From positions 2,924,001-2,988,000 of the forward strand of contig NC_041021.1 in assembly GCF_004193775.1 (NCBI RefSeq): a stretch of DNA of 64,000 nt, in the 5' to 3' direction. The stretch comes from Glycine soja (lineage: Eukaryota > Streptophyta > Magnoliopsida > Fabales > Fabaceae). This document shows positions 23,126 through 34,714 of the stretch, piece after piece (the stretch's first letter is position 1; each line of letters begins with the position of its first letter). The notes beneath the pieces were generated by a model. The model had not been told where the DNA came from, did no database searches, and saw nothing but the letters and a program-made list of their open reading frames with translations. A program made the translations under genes and the position numbers.

Positions 23126-25111
23126 AGGTGTTGCACTCAATTGGGACAGACTCAAGGGTTGAACCAAGTTCCTGAATGCCAGTGTTGGCTTTGGTGGCTC
23201 CTGCTTTCAGAAGGACATAATGAACTTGGTGTACATTTGTGAGTGCAATGGCCTTCCTAAGGTGCCAAATTATTGGAAGCAAGTTGTAAAAGTGAATGAC
23301 TACCAGAAACCAAGATTTGTGAACAGGGTGGTGCATCAATGTTCAACACAATTTCAACAAAAAAATTGCAATTCTTGGCTTTGCTTTCAAGAAGGACACT
23401 GGTGACACTAGGGAGACTTCAACAATTGATATGTGCAAGGGGCTTTTGGGAGACAAGGCCAAGTTGAGCATATATGACCCTCAAGTCACTGAAGACCAAA
23501 TCACAAAGGATCTTTCAATGAGGAAGTTTGATAAGGACCACCCTGCACATCTTCAGCCACCAAGCCCTACTTCAATAAAGCTATTGTTTGTGGTTTGGGA
23601 TGCTTATGATGCACTGAAGGATGCACATGGTGCTTGCATTCTCACTGAGTGGGATGCGTTCAAGAAGCTTGATTAGAAGAAAGTTTATGACATCATGCAG
23701 AAGCCAACATTTATATTTGATGGAAGGAATGTTGTGGATGTTAAGAAGGTAAGGGAAATTGGGTTCATTGTGTATGCCATTGGAAGGCCACTAGATCCAT
23801 GGCTCAAGGACATGCCTTCAGTCGTGGCTTAATTAAAGGGAGAAAAAAAATTTGCTGGAGACAATGTCATTCTATTCTTGTTCTTTTAATTGCATTTCTC
23901 TTCTTGCTCCTTTTCTATTTGATTAGTTTTGTTTCACAAGATCCTATGATACTGTAGTGTCCATTCTTGTCTTTTTTAGTTAGCTGAAAATTCTAATTTG
24001 TTGACTTGCCTTTATGTAATATAAACTAAGCATGGGACCTTGGCTATTGCACAGGGTTAATGACATATGATTGTTTCAAGAGTTGTTTTATTGTTTATAT
24101 ATATTAAAAAAAACATATTTTAAAATGTCGAGAAACAAAATGAATATTTACTTTTAATACAATGATTTTAATCTTGAGGGGGAAAAAAATATTACAGAAG
24201 TTAAATAATTTATGATCATTCAAGGTAATAATACATTGTGGTTATTAAGATATTTATAATTCGTTGACATCTCTAACCTTGTAATTAAGTTGGTCAACAA
24301 AGCTAATGAATGGACGTGTAGACAAGGATCAATTACCTTCCTTGAATTAAACATTCTTGTCATTTTGAATCTAAGATGCAAGATCAAATTAGCAAGAACA
24401 ACTTTGAAAGACACAATGCATAAGTTTACCGCCAATTATAAATTATCAATTTCTCTATGTTTATTTGAGATCCATTTGATATATAACACTTGGGTGGAAG
24501 TTCATAATTTGATAAAGAAGATGCTATATAACGAAATTAATCTTGTACCTGTTGTAGATAAATTTTTTTTCTTGACAACTTCTTTATTTTGAGGTCTTTT
24601 TATAAGTATTTGATTATTCAATTTTTTAGAGTGTGTGATATCTATAAAAGGTATTTTGACGTTTAAGATAAGACTCACATTAAGTAATAAATAAGAATTA
24701 ACAATGCTTTTATCTAGAGAATCTCACTCCTATTTATACATAGGTCTCTAAGTGAAGTACATAGAATTCATCCCTCCTACATAACAAGAGTTATCCTTCT
24801 AAGCCCTTTCATAAAGTGAGACGTCCAGTATCCATGATCACACACAAGAGTTATCCCTCCTTTAATAGGTTTTTGGATTTGTTCATCGTCACGCATATAA
24901 AGTAATCAATTGAAGGTTATGGATAAATTAAATGTGATTTATTTTATTTCATAATTAATTAATAAAAATATGATTTAACTAACAACATATTTAATTAAAT
25001 GAGACGCAGTCCCAACTTGTTTGTGTGTAATTTTGACCCTGGGTGATCAAAGACAACCATAAGTTGAAAACATGCTATATGAAATTGGCTTATTTGCTAT
25101 CCTTTTTAAGC

Positions 25112-25194
25112 TGTTCCCCGAGCTGTTCCTTCAAGTAAGAGTTGTGTTAATATTTAATTGTGAAAATATTAACACAACTCTTTAAAGGGACAGT
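25112..25194. repeat. Hairpin with perfect 19 bp arms
   Basis: Arm 25137-25155 (AAGAGTTGTGTTAATATTT) is matched exactly by its reverse complement at 25164-25182, with an 8 nt loop. The pairing extends imperfectly outward, CTGTTCC on the left and GGGACAG on the right. It could be a tiny foldback transposon remnant. It is not near a coding end, so a terminator role is not suggested. Confidence 0.7.
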
Positions 25195-25426
25195 ATAAAG
25201 ACAACTTGAAAAAAGACAACAGAGAAGTCAGGTCCCACGCTACATAGGTATATTAATCAATGCATGATTCATGAGAGATGAGGTTAACTTATAGACAATG
25301 AAATCTTATAATATTTATTTATTTTATTTACTATTCATTGAATACTTTTATGATTTTCTATCAAGTTTTTTTATACCATGATCCTTTCTTATATCAAGTT
25401 AGTTTTTCTTTAAAAAAATAAAGGTG

Positions 25427-25429
<3 letters not shown>

Positions 25430-25473
<44 letters not shown>
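25430..25473. repeat. AAT trinucleotide microsatellite
   Basis: About fifteen uninterrupted AAT/ATA units. A simple repeat, probably length-variable between lines. Confidence 0.95.
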
Positions 25474-25474
<1 letters not shown>

Positions 25475-25945
25475 TGATATATAGATATAAAGATAAAAAC
25501 ATTATTATATAAATTATCGTATTTTTTAATTATATTATATATGAATATAATATAATATACTACTTGTAGAATCCAAGTGAATAAGATAAAAACAATTTTT
25601 AAAAACAATTTCGTGTCTTACCTTTTAAATTTGTTTTTTTTTTCCAAAAAAAAGGGGTGTCATTGGAGTTTTTTTTAATATTGGCCGTTTTTGCGTGTCG
25701 CTTATTCGAGGCCCAACCCAAGAGTATTTCAACCCGACATTCACACCGGACCGTGTCGTATTGAAAAGCACGAACCGTCCCTCTTTCTTCTTCGCGTTCT
25801 TTGTTCGATCCTTCTTCTCCCTTTCGATCCTCGATTTCCTTTTAATTATTATTCCTAATTCTTCAATCGAGTCCTTGCCTCGTTCAATTCCCATTTTCCT
25901 CTTCCGTTTGATCCCTTAATCGTTCCCCTTTCGTAACCTTTGTAG

Positions 25946-26265
25946 TTTAGGGTTAGGGTTTCGATTCGGTCTTTCAGGGTCGTAAGATTGTCGTTTTTTG
26001 TTGTGTTTCCCCCAAAACTCCTGGTTTTGGTTCTTATTCGCTTGATATTTCGTCCCAATTTGGCGTAATTTCTTGTCGCGTTTACGATTCTAGGGTTTCG
26101 TTCCGGTCGATTTTTAGGGCTTTTTTATCTTTGAATTTCAGGAGGGGTTTTCTGTAAATTGATTGAGGGGTTTGCTTCCTTCCCATACCTGACGAAATTC
26201 TAGCGGTCCTATTGCTTTTTATTTATTGATTTCTACGGTGAGTCAAGAATCTAGGGTTAGGGTTT
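25946..26265 (+). promoter_or_regulatory. Cluster of telo-box-like motifs in the leader of the ELM2/SANT gene
   Basis: TTTAGGGTTAGGGTTT at 25946-25961, CTAGGGTTT at 26090-26098 and CTAGGGTTAGGGTTT at 26251-26265 contain the telo-box (AAACCCTA on the other strand). Such motifs are common near the starts of plant genes expressed in dividing tissue. They sit in the presumed 5' UTR or its intron. Whether they act here is an inference. Confidence 0.5.
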
Positions 26266-27087
26266 GAAATACAATTAGGTATTATTCTAATTAGTGAAAT
26301 TCAATTGGGGGTATGTTCTTTGGTGTTGAGGAACAACCTTTGTTGTTTAATTCTGTATCCAATTCTCTTCAATTAGGCCTTTTGATTTTCGTTTGTCCCT
26401 AAATTGTTCCGAAGTGCTGTGTTTGGCGGGTTGTCTGAAGTTTGAATTTTGAAAGAATACAAGGTGAGGATGATTTTCTGTCATTCCTGCTTTATAGTTG
26501 TTTTGTGATGTTTTTGGGTTTAAAACGCTATTGTTTACAATTAATTGCTTCTGATATGCTTCTCTACCTTTAATGTGGTAGTGAGAATTTCACTGTAATG
26601 CTATATGCATATGATACTCCTCTGTCCTGCAAATGTGATATTGCATGGCTGGCAGCTCTGCCTTCTTTTGTTCCTTTAATCATAACATTTGTAGGAATTT
26701 CTTTACACTTGACTAGAGGGTTATCCATTGTAAAAAGAAAAAAGAGGGATGTTAATATGTTTATTGAGCTTGGCACATCTAGCAGCAAGTAGCAGTTATG
26801 GGAATTCTGGCTCCTTTGAATTGATATTAGCTTTTTTAGTTTGTTTCTTTCAAAACTGAAACAGTGCCTTTTCTTTTATGGTGAACATATTTCTAGAATG
26901 TTAATGTTCCATTTTTCACAAATCTTTTGTTAACAATTCTATCCCTCTTTGCATGCAAACATACATACTCTGAGCACAAAGACAAACACCCCCCTAAGAG
27001 TACAAAGTCATTTGTGCATCAAATGCCTTTATTTATGTAGTTATTTTTTTTAATACCTACCCTTAATTATTCCATAACAGAATCAGA

Positions 27088-28849
27088 ATGGGGTATAAGA
27101 GATGCCGTGAGGCTAATGAATTTGAGGATCTTTCTTTGAACAAGGCAAAACGTTTTGAATGCAACAATGAGCTGGTTTCATTAGCTGATATTGTTACGCC
27201 CAACAAGGCCTTTGCTAAGACTGTTATTAAAGGTAAATGATTTTCTTATAATATAGTTTAATTTGTTGAGATATTTGTTAAACATACTTTTTTTGTCATT
27301 GGTCTGATTGAAAATTTTGTCTGATAATTAATATATACTAAATAATATTCTTTTCATTTTGTACATAGGTGATGAAGATGGCTTTTACAACATTCAATGG
27401 TATGATCCACTTGAAACAGATGCTGCCAAAGAATCTCCATATACTGGTGACAAGAATGGTAAAACCAGTGGCCACTTCCGCAGCTGTTCTAGTGAGGATG
27501 ATACTGGTTCTGGGGCGACATCATTATCATCTGCTTCCTCAGATTGTTTGGAATTTGATACTCCGCAGAAAGTATTTGTTCCTTTGGATGATGACTATTT
27601 AGACTTTGATTGCTCACCTAGAAAATCAGTTCCCATTGGACCAAATCATCAAGCCACCATTCCTGTTTGGAGGGGTAAAGTGAATAAGATGTTGGAGTTA
27701 GGCATATATAATCATGACAGTCCCTCCTCTGGCTTAGTATCAGCTCATACTGTTGATGAAGATGAAGAGAGGCTCATGGGAACTTCTGTGCTCTCAATGG
27801 ATGAGTTTAGCTTTCATTATTTTAGTAGTAATGAGATTGGACAAGGCAGGACAGAGTGTAACTGCATGGATCGTTGCTCCATCAGATGTGTTAGACAGCA
27901 TGTTAGGGAAGCGCGTGAAAATTTGATGGAGACTCTTGGGGAGGAAAAATTTGTTAACTTGGGCTTTTGTGACATGGGAGAGGATGTTTCACGTCAATGG
28001 ACTGAGGAAGAAGAAGACATGTTTCATGAGGTTGTCTACAGCAATCCTGCATCATTGGGTAGAAACTTTTGGAAGCATTTGTCAGTCACTTTCTCTTCTC
28101 GAACCAGTAAAGAAATTGTCAGCTACTATTTTAATGTTTTTATTCTGCGGAGGAGGGCTGCTCAGAACAGATCCAGATTTTTGGATATTGATAGTGATGA
28201 TGATGAATGTCAAACAAGAAACTCTAGGATTTTTGGTTTTGAAAATTCTGATGATTCTGCCATTGAGTCTCTTGGTGATGAAGATGTCCGTGTGGAAAAC
28301 CATGATAATTATTCTGATGAAGATGATGATGACGATAACACTGATGATGGAACTGAAGATAATGTTCATGGAGTAACTGGATGTGATATTGGAAACACCA
28401 CTGAGATAGAGGGTGAGATTGATCAAAACCCATCAAATTCGAAGGTGAACTCACAGATTGAGCCTTGGAGTAATCCTGATGAGCATGTCAATGGGACTCC
28501 TGGAATCCTGAACTACAATATTGCTGTCGGGGATGACTCCTGTATGTCCTTCGAATGTGATGCCAATATGCATGTGTCTTGCCATTCTCATGGTTTAGGA
28601 GGTGCTAGTTCCGCTTTGCAAGCTAGGGGATATAATTGTAATCAGAGTCCACATACGCAAGGAAAACTTGATTTGTCCAGCAATGAGATGGATCATGTTT
28701 ATTTGATGGAGCCCTGTGTTTCTAAAGATTGGTATCCTGGGTACTCAACATGTCCAACGCCAAGTACAGATTTAGACTTCTTACCTACCTCCAATTTGAT
28801 TGAAGAGTTTTTTGGCTATGGTACTCTGGATAAAAAAGACCTGAAGTGA
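27088..28849 (+). CDS. ELM2/SANT domain nuclear protein (2 coding exons, 541 aa)
   Basis: Coding exons 27088-27232 and 27369-28849 (GT at 27,233; AG at 27,368), 1,626 nt in phase. A long leader reaches back to about 25,700; a 5'-UTR intron probably ends at ATAACAG (27,080), with candidate donors at about 26,238 and 26,464. Residues about 139-195 (starting IGPNHQATIPVW) look like an ELM2 domain. Residues about 257-305 (QWTEEEEDMFHEVV, then WKHLSVTF and SYYFNVFILRRR) form a SANT/Myb-like helix bundle. An acidic run (DEDDDDDNTDDG) follows, and the C-terminal third is low in structure. ELM2-SANT pairs typically bring histone deacetylases to chromatin, so a co-repressor role is inferred. It resembles Arabidopsis ELM2 proteins of the At2g03470/At1g13880 type; no ARID domain is seen. 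The 3' UTR ends near 29,200. Confidence 0.85.
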
Positions 28850-29189
28850 CTGAGGTATTAACTCAGTTTTTTTGGCATCAGCTTGACAGATTTAAGCTAC
28901 TTGAGGGTGCCAATCCAGGTCTTAGAAAGTTCCAGTCATGGACGTGTTATTTGAGTACCAGGAAGGGAGCGACTTAATAGTGGTGGAAAGCCTTCTATTC
29001 TTTATTTCTTTCTTTTTTTTTCTTTTTTGCCAGAAAGGAGAGGGTGAGGGTAGAGGTACATTTGATGTTAATTTGTATATACTTCGTGTTGACCTCACCG
29101 TTTCCAAAATAAAAATAAAAATGGGTTCTCCCCGTTACTGTTGTTCATTTTACTACCTCACAATTTGTATGATATAATTGTAAAAAGCC

Positions 29190-29461
29190 AGTTTGAATTT
29201 GAATATTGTCTCGTATTGTCATAATTTTTGTCCTGTGCAGATATTGCATGCGGTATTATTTTGAGTTTGTGCACTTGTGTATTAAATTTTTTGATGGATG
29301 GCAATTTAATTTGTTACTAGTATTTTTTTTTTACCGTCCCTTGTTAACATTTGTTCTTCCTTCGGTTATTTGACTGCTTTGAATGATATCCAACTTATCA
29401 AGAGGGTGGAAGAAGGTACTTTTCCTCTTTATTGGAGAGGTCTTAAAAAAGTAATGGAAAG
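29190..29461. other. 3' flank of the ELM2/SANT gene
   Basis: AT-rich, no coding sequence seen; probable transcript end at 29,110-29,250. Confidence 0.4.
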
Positions 29462-29846
29462 AACAAAATGCAATTTTTACCTCTTTATTTTTTTAAATTT
29501 ATGATTTTAATTTTTTATTTTTTAATTAAAATATTTCGTCTTTTACTTTATAAAATCTCCTATTCAATTCCTTTGGTCAAACTTGATTATATACTTTTTA
29601 AACTTTTTAATAAATCAAATTTGTCAATAATTAAATAATTTTAAAAAAGTTATTTAAATAACAAAAAGATATGCGTGTTAATAAAATTGTGAATTTTTTA
29701 AAAGTGAAAAATAATGTATTAATAAAAATGTGAGATTAAAATTATGAATTTTTAAAAAATGAGAAATAAAATATCTTAATTAAAAAAATAAAGAAACTAA
29801 AATTATAGTTTTAAAAAAATAGAAATATAAAAATTACATTTTAATC
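29462..29846. mobile_element. AT-rich inverted-repeat (MITE-like) element
   Basis: The left arm (ACAAAATGCAATTTTTACCT, then CTTTATTTTTTTAAATTTATG and TTAATTAAAATATTTC) is mirrored on the right by GAAATAAAATATCTTAATTAA, AATAAAGAAACTAAAATTATAG and AAAAATTACATTTT. The arms are about 80-100 bp and imperfect. No coding capacity. AT-richness weakens the case, but the order of blocks is mirrored. Confidence 0.45.
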
Positions 29847-30079
29847 AAAAGGAAATTAATTCTGCCTGCCTTTTGTTGTCATTTAAGACTTGTTTTGCTG
29901 CGAGATACAGTAAAATATCTATCTGTTTGTTTTATGCCAAAAATTAAATTAAGATGCTGCAGATATTGGCTGTTGGGGTATTTTAGCCATGGAGAATCGT
30001 TCTAGCATGAGACATGTTGTTGACATCTAATATTTAATGATTTAAAATTAATTATATTACTCCCTCTGATCCTTTTGCC

Positions 30080-30560
30080 TAAATAATGGGCTCAATCACT
30101 CTTCAGCATTGTTACTGTTAGCCCTAAACCTTATTACTTCAATCCCATCATCATCTCCTGCACATCTCTCATCCACATTGTCATCTAAGTGAACCTTTTC
30201 AACATTTTTCCTAATCACTATTTTCCTCAACATTGTCTTCATGTTCCACAACTCCTCTACACTTCCCATCACCTACACTCCCATTCTTGCTTGAATTACC
30301 ATATGTATTTTCTTCATGATCTACATAAAAGTCTATTTGACATTTGTTATGCATCCATAGCTCCCCATTTCAGTTGCATGTGCATCCAATATAATTTTTC
30401 TCAAACCATTTTCAAAGGTATAACTTTGGTTCTTCCACCACAACTTCAACTTACCTTTGTATCCGAAATCATCCTTCATTCTTAAGGCTTGAAAATATGA
30501 CCAACTATCCATCTCTATCCCATGAATGACCTCCACCTCTCCACTTTTGCACTGTAATTT
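30080..30560 (-). pseudogene. Mutator-like transposase N-terminal remnant
   Basis: Read on the minus strand from about 30,560, the frame gives GEVEVIHGIEMDSWSYF, then FGYKGKLKLWWK, SYTFENGLRKIILD and MGSYG, ending at a stop at 30,333. This matches the N-terminal domain seen in many plant MuDR-family transposases (a WSYF motif, a GY-x-lWWk motif, then a hydrophilic stretch). The acidic continuation (DFYVDHEEN, VVEHEDNVEENSD) follows to about 30,170 after a stop or frame change, then decays. No DDE catalytic core or zinc finger is present, so it is a dead fragment. Confidence 0.6.
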
Positions 30561-30969
30561 GTGGTCCCATATAATTTTTTAATTAGTAGGTCCCATACAA
30601 ATGAGTCTTTGAGATGAATTTTAAGAGAAAAAAGTTCCTTAAGACATATGATGTAACATAATTAACAAATAACATTTGTATATTTATCTTTATCTATTTA
30701 AACCTGCTTATTTGTTCATTAGAGAGCCTTAACTCCTAATAAAGTTGCGAACAACTTTCTTCTCACATTATATAGACGGATTTCTTGGATTTAATGGTCA
30801 TTTGAATACCAGGATTGTAATTCCTAATAAGCCAGGATGTCAGTCCCATCAGCCTCTTGGATTTAATGATCAAGTAAAATATATAATATTGGTTATAAAA
30901 AAATTTAGATAACTAATAAATAAATATTAGAGATTAAACAAATTGATAAAATGATTAAAATTAAAAAAA

Positions 30970-31237
30970 TATTGTTTGGTCATTTGTGGCGGATTTTAAA
31001 ACCATCAGAAATTGCAAAACTTGCAAAATTGCAAGAGGTATACTTTGTGACAGTTAAAAACAACCACAATTTTTTTTAGTGAATTTATCAACATTCAATT
31101 AAAAATTACTACAAATCATTTGTGACATCCACAGTCTTAATGATTATTCTTGATTGTCGATAATGTATTTTATGATAATTTTTAATCTTTAAAAATGATT
31201 TTTTTAACTGCTACAAATTACAGAATTTTTTATAGTG
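30970..31237. mobile_element. CACTA-like element end (degraded)
   Basis: The stretch carries repeated, partly inverted short motifs (TTGTGGCGGATTTTAAAACC, TTTGTGACAGTTAAAAACAACCACAA, CTGCTACAAATTACAG) and ends TTTTTTATAGTG. CACTA elements end in CACTA/TAGTG and carry such subterminal repeats. A transposase and an opposite end were not found, so this is probably a remnant. Confidence 0.35.
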
Positions 31238-31514
31238 TAAAATACTCACGTCCTTAGAACGTGGATTATGGACCTTAATTTAACCACAAAATCAAACTTG
31301 TAAGATGAGTGTTACCCTCTACTTATCTACACTAATATGTTTATATTACTAGTTATTATGGGATCTCTAACTTTCTCTCATGCCGAAGACTAGACATATC
31401 GAACATGAAATTTGTAGGATTGGACATATGCGGGTTGTTTGATAATAGGTAAGGATTGTTTTCCATTTGTATATACTAATTTGATCATATCATTAATTGA
31501 TATGAGATCTTCAA

Positions 31515-31835
31515 CACATAGTAAGAAAAAATACTACAAACAAATCTGGTAAATCTGGTGATTCTAAAACATGAAGGTGGTCATATCTAATATGAAGAAG
31601 TAATGAAAAAACAGGCTATAGTCACAATATTGGTGTTAAGAAATGCAATGCAATTAAATATTGTTTTCAATGGAGGAGACAAAAGAAGGAGCTTCGAACA
31701 ATAACAAGCCTTTCACTTGTGTAAGCTCATATGCAAGAGAATTTAAGGCATAGTTTGGAGGCTTCAGTTTTGGTGTGTCATATCATGTGTCACGCCCCTC
31801 AATCTTAAAGCCTAGAGATCCTTAAAATAATCTAC
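31515..31835. repeat. Dispersed repeat, copy A
   Basis: This segment (CACATAGTAAGAAAAAATAC, ATGAAGGTGGTCATAT, GAGACAAAAGAAGGAGCTTC, AAGCCTAGAGATCCTTAAAA) matches, block by block, the interrupted segment at 34,715-34,943 and 36,300-36,435. Non-coding; family unknown. Confidence 0.55.
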
Positions 31836-31839
31836 AAAT

Positions 31840-33328
31840 CTTGATCAAACTCTCTCACACGACTAAACGTGTTGCCTAAATTTAAGGAAATAATCTTATT
31901 TTGCCAAAATTAACTCACTTTTATTTAGAAAAAAAATCATAAAAAATTGTATAAAAGATCCACAAGAAAAAATCTGCAAGTAAAAGTCAATATAATATAA
32001 GCTTTTGTATACCAAAATGAAGATAAAAGAACAGAAAAAATAGGCTTGAAAAATCCAAAAAAAAAAGAAACTTTTTATTATTATGAAAAGGCAATTGATG
32101 TATAAAAAATATTATTTAACCAATCATAAGGGTTGATACAATAAAAATTAAACGAAAAGTTGGCATGCAATATTAACATAAATTTGTCTACATAAATAAC
32201 AATAATAAAGAAAATTATTAAGGATTACATTGTTTATGTCCCCTCAATAACTAAAAATTTACAAATTAAAATTTTATATGTTGTTTTAATTATTTAAAAT
32301 TATGAATAATTGAGAAATAAACAATTTTATATAATATTTTGAAGTTATAATGGATATATCTAGTGGTAGGATTATTTTTACATGAGTGTTCTGCAATTAA
32401 TTCATCATGCTTCTAACCCTTGTTCGCTAAGGCGAATGATTGAATTGTTGTGATAAGTTTGATTAATTTTAAGGTCTTCAACTTTGCAAATTCGATGCTA
32501 TGAGGTGTAGGGTAAATCTTCATCTTTTCCATCTGACCAAGAGTGCTCTTATAACATCCAAATTCACACAAAAACATAAAAAAATAAATCTTTTTTAATT
32601 TTTAAAATTAGTTTATATAATTTATTAACAAAAACAACAATTATGAACAAATTTTTTTTTAAAAAAACTAAGATAATTACTTATAAAATAAGGTGTGAAA
32701 AATAATTATCAATGAAAGTGTGGGGAAAAATAATATGACTTTTAAAAAGTTTCCTTGACTTTTATGGTTTAATCTTTAACCAATTATGATAAGATTTAGT
32801 GATCATTGTTTATTCTTCTTAGTCTTACACAAAAATAACCCTCCCACTAAATATTTCTCATTATATATATAATGTATATAATTTATAAGAAATTTGTGTT
32901 GAAATTTTAAAAAAAAATAGTAATGTAAGTGAAAAATGTACTAATCATATTTTGTAATGTAAGTATTTTTTTTTCTAACATAATCATATAATATTAGTTG
33001 ATCATAGAAAAGTATATTAATTATAATAAATACCTAGCAAAGTCATTTTTTCCCCAAAAAATCCAATCAGTTTTTTTTTTTTTATTGAGGGTTTATAATG
33101 ATATTGGATCAATTTGTTCAAATTTATTTATCAAAGAAAGTTTTTATTTTAATAAAATAAGCAACTTTATATATCTACTTTATATATTTAATGAGCAAAA
33201 CCTATATGTTTATTAAAAAACATTTTTTAAAAGTGCTTATTTTAATTTTTTTTTAAGTTTAAACAAATTGGTCCATTAATATTACATGTTGTAAGTATAT
33301 TAAAATTAATAAAAAAATATAAAATAAG
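31840..33328. other. Gene-free AT-rich sequence
   Basis: No reading frame, RNA gene or element with clear ends was recognised. Confidence 0.45.
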
Positions 33329-33333
33329 ATAAA

Positions 33334-34477
33334 TGTGAATCATGCATGTTTTGATGATGTCGAAAAGAAATCACTTGATAATGATTGTTATCATCAAAAA
33401 GAGGGAGAATGTGAATGTATGAATACATGATTTTGATGATGCCAAAGAATAATCAAACAAGGTTGCGTTCGAGATTACTTTAACAAACATTCAAAGGTTA
33501 AACATTGCTTCAAGATGAATACAAGGTTGCTTCAACAAACAAGCATTGCTTCAAGATTAATTCAAGATCAAGCTTTGCCTCAAAACAAAGTGTTTCCAAG
33601 ACATCTAAGGCTATGGTAATCGATTACCAGGCAGTGTAATCGATTACCAGAAGACAATTTTGAAAAAACAGTTTTTAGAAGGGTTTTGAAATTTGAATTT
33701 AAAAGCTGTAATCGATTATCATTGGTGTTTGTAATCGATTACCAACAGAACTCTTGAAATTCATTTTGAAAAGTCATGATTCTTCAAAATATAACTATGT
33801 AATCAATTACCAGAACCCTGTAATCGATTATCAGTGAAGAATTTCAGAAATTTTTTTTTGAAAAGACACATCTCTTCAAACCATTTTGAAAAGGCACGAA
33901 GGACCTATATATATGTATGTCTGATTTCAAAAAGCAAGAGAGAGATATTTCAAGAGAACTTTATTGTCAAATGCTCTCTCAACAACTCTTGGGCAAACAC
34001 TTACAAATCTATTGAGAGTTCATCCAAGAACTTCAAATTGTATTATCCACTCTAAAGGAGAGAAATCTTTCTATTCTTATCAGAAAGTCGATTGTAATCA
34101 AGAGACTAGTTGTCTCTTAAATTGTGAGTTTCCTGAACACAAGGAAAAAGGATTCCTTGGGTGTTCAGAAGTTATAAAAAAGATTTTTACAAAGATAATG
34201 AAAAATCTTAAGTGGATTGCTTGAGGACTAGACGTAAGCACTAGAAGTAGCTGAACCAGTATAAATCGAGTTTGTATTTCTCTCTTCCCTTAAACTTCTT
34301 TTATTTATTGTTATTTATCTTTTGCTTTAAAGAAGATTATTTTTGAATTGTCTTTTGAGTAATTCATATTAAGGGTGCATTGTTAATTCAAAAAGAGAGT
34401 TAAATTGTAATTGGGAATAATTTTTGTATCTTAATTGAATCCTCCTTCTTCAGATAATTGAGGCCACCTGTCCAGCA
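33334..34477. mobile_element. Copia-type LTR element with nearly all internal sequence lost
   Basis: The element is flanked by ATAAA on both sides (33329-33333 and 34478-34482), a fitting 5 bp target duplication. It starts TGTGAATCATGCATGTTTTGATGATG, and at 33,410 a second, similar start appears (TGTGAATGTATG...TTTTGATGATG), preceded by the purine tract AAAAAGAGGGAGA, which looks like a polypurine tract. It ends in TGTCCAGCA. The simplest reading is the first 30-40 bp of the 5' LTR, a scrap of internal 3' sequence, then a full 3' LTR of about 1,070 bp (33,410-34,477). A TATATATA core-promoter-like site lies at about 33,907. It resembles SIRE/Maximus LTRs of soybean as I recall them. Confidence 0.65.
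33612..33834. repeat. Repeated TAATCGATTA motif inside the LTR
   Basis: Within about 220 bp the motif GTAATCGATTACCAG or a one-base variant (GATTATC, TCAATTACC) occurs six times, at about 33,617, 33,638, 33,709, 33,731, 33,799 and 33,820. The core TAATCGATTA is a perfect palindrome. The motif lies upstream of the LTR TATA-like site, where LTR enhancer repeats usually sit. Confidence 0.8.
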
Positions 34478-34714
34478 ATAAATTTTAATTATTATTAATT
34501 AATACATTAAAAATAGAAATCAAATATTATAAATTAATCCGGTAGAAACACGTGTGACAAAAATGTCTCCTAAAATGAATATCTCTACACCTACAGTTTA
34601 GTTTAGTAAGGTTATTGAATAGACCTAACTTTGAATTTCAATCAATAAATAGAAAAAAAAATATATGATATATTTTAAGATCTAAAATTTTCATTCCAAG
34701 AATTTATTGAATAA

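Larger units (their letters stand above)
20160..23832 (+). pseudogene. UGD: UDP-glucose 6-dehydrogenase pseudogene, duplicated with its 5'-UTR intron
   Basis: The parent enzyme oxidises UDP-glucose to UDP-glucuronate for cell wall polymers. This copy starts at ATG 20,826 with the NAD-binding motif GAGYVGG and ends at TAA 23,830-23,832 (DPWLKDMPSVVA). A leader exon ending at 20,176 and a 5'-UTR intron (GT at 20,177, AG at 20,802) are preserved, so it arose by DNA duplication rather than retrotransposition. Damage: stop TAG at 21,006-21,008; loss of about 45 codons directly after it; a frameshift near 21,095; an insertion at about 21,300-22,550; a second one at about 22,680-23,125; further frameshifts near 23,150 and 23,335; and a TAG at 23,674-23,676 in place of Tyr. 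The catalytic cysteine segment [10 protein letters not shown] survives at about 23,185. It cannot make an active enzyme. Confidence 0.9.
23833..25690. other. Intergenic region between UGD pseudogene and ELM2/SANT gene
   Basis: No gene seen. It contains a near-perfect hairpin at 25,112-25,194 and an AAT microsatellite at about 25,430-25,473 (both listed). The open frames on each strand near 24,220-24,590 have no family features. Confidence 0.5.

Noticed and set aside
28082..28454. Minus-strand frames of 76-114 codons within the ELM2/SANT gene
   Set aside because: Shadows of the acidic GAT/GAA codon run on the plus strand.
33834..34224. 73- and 86-codon plus-strand frames
   Set aside because: They lie inside the LTR, downstream of its TATA-like site, and look like untranslated LTR sequence.
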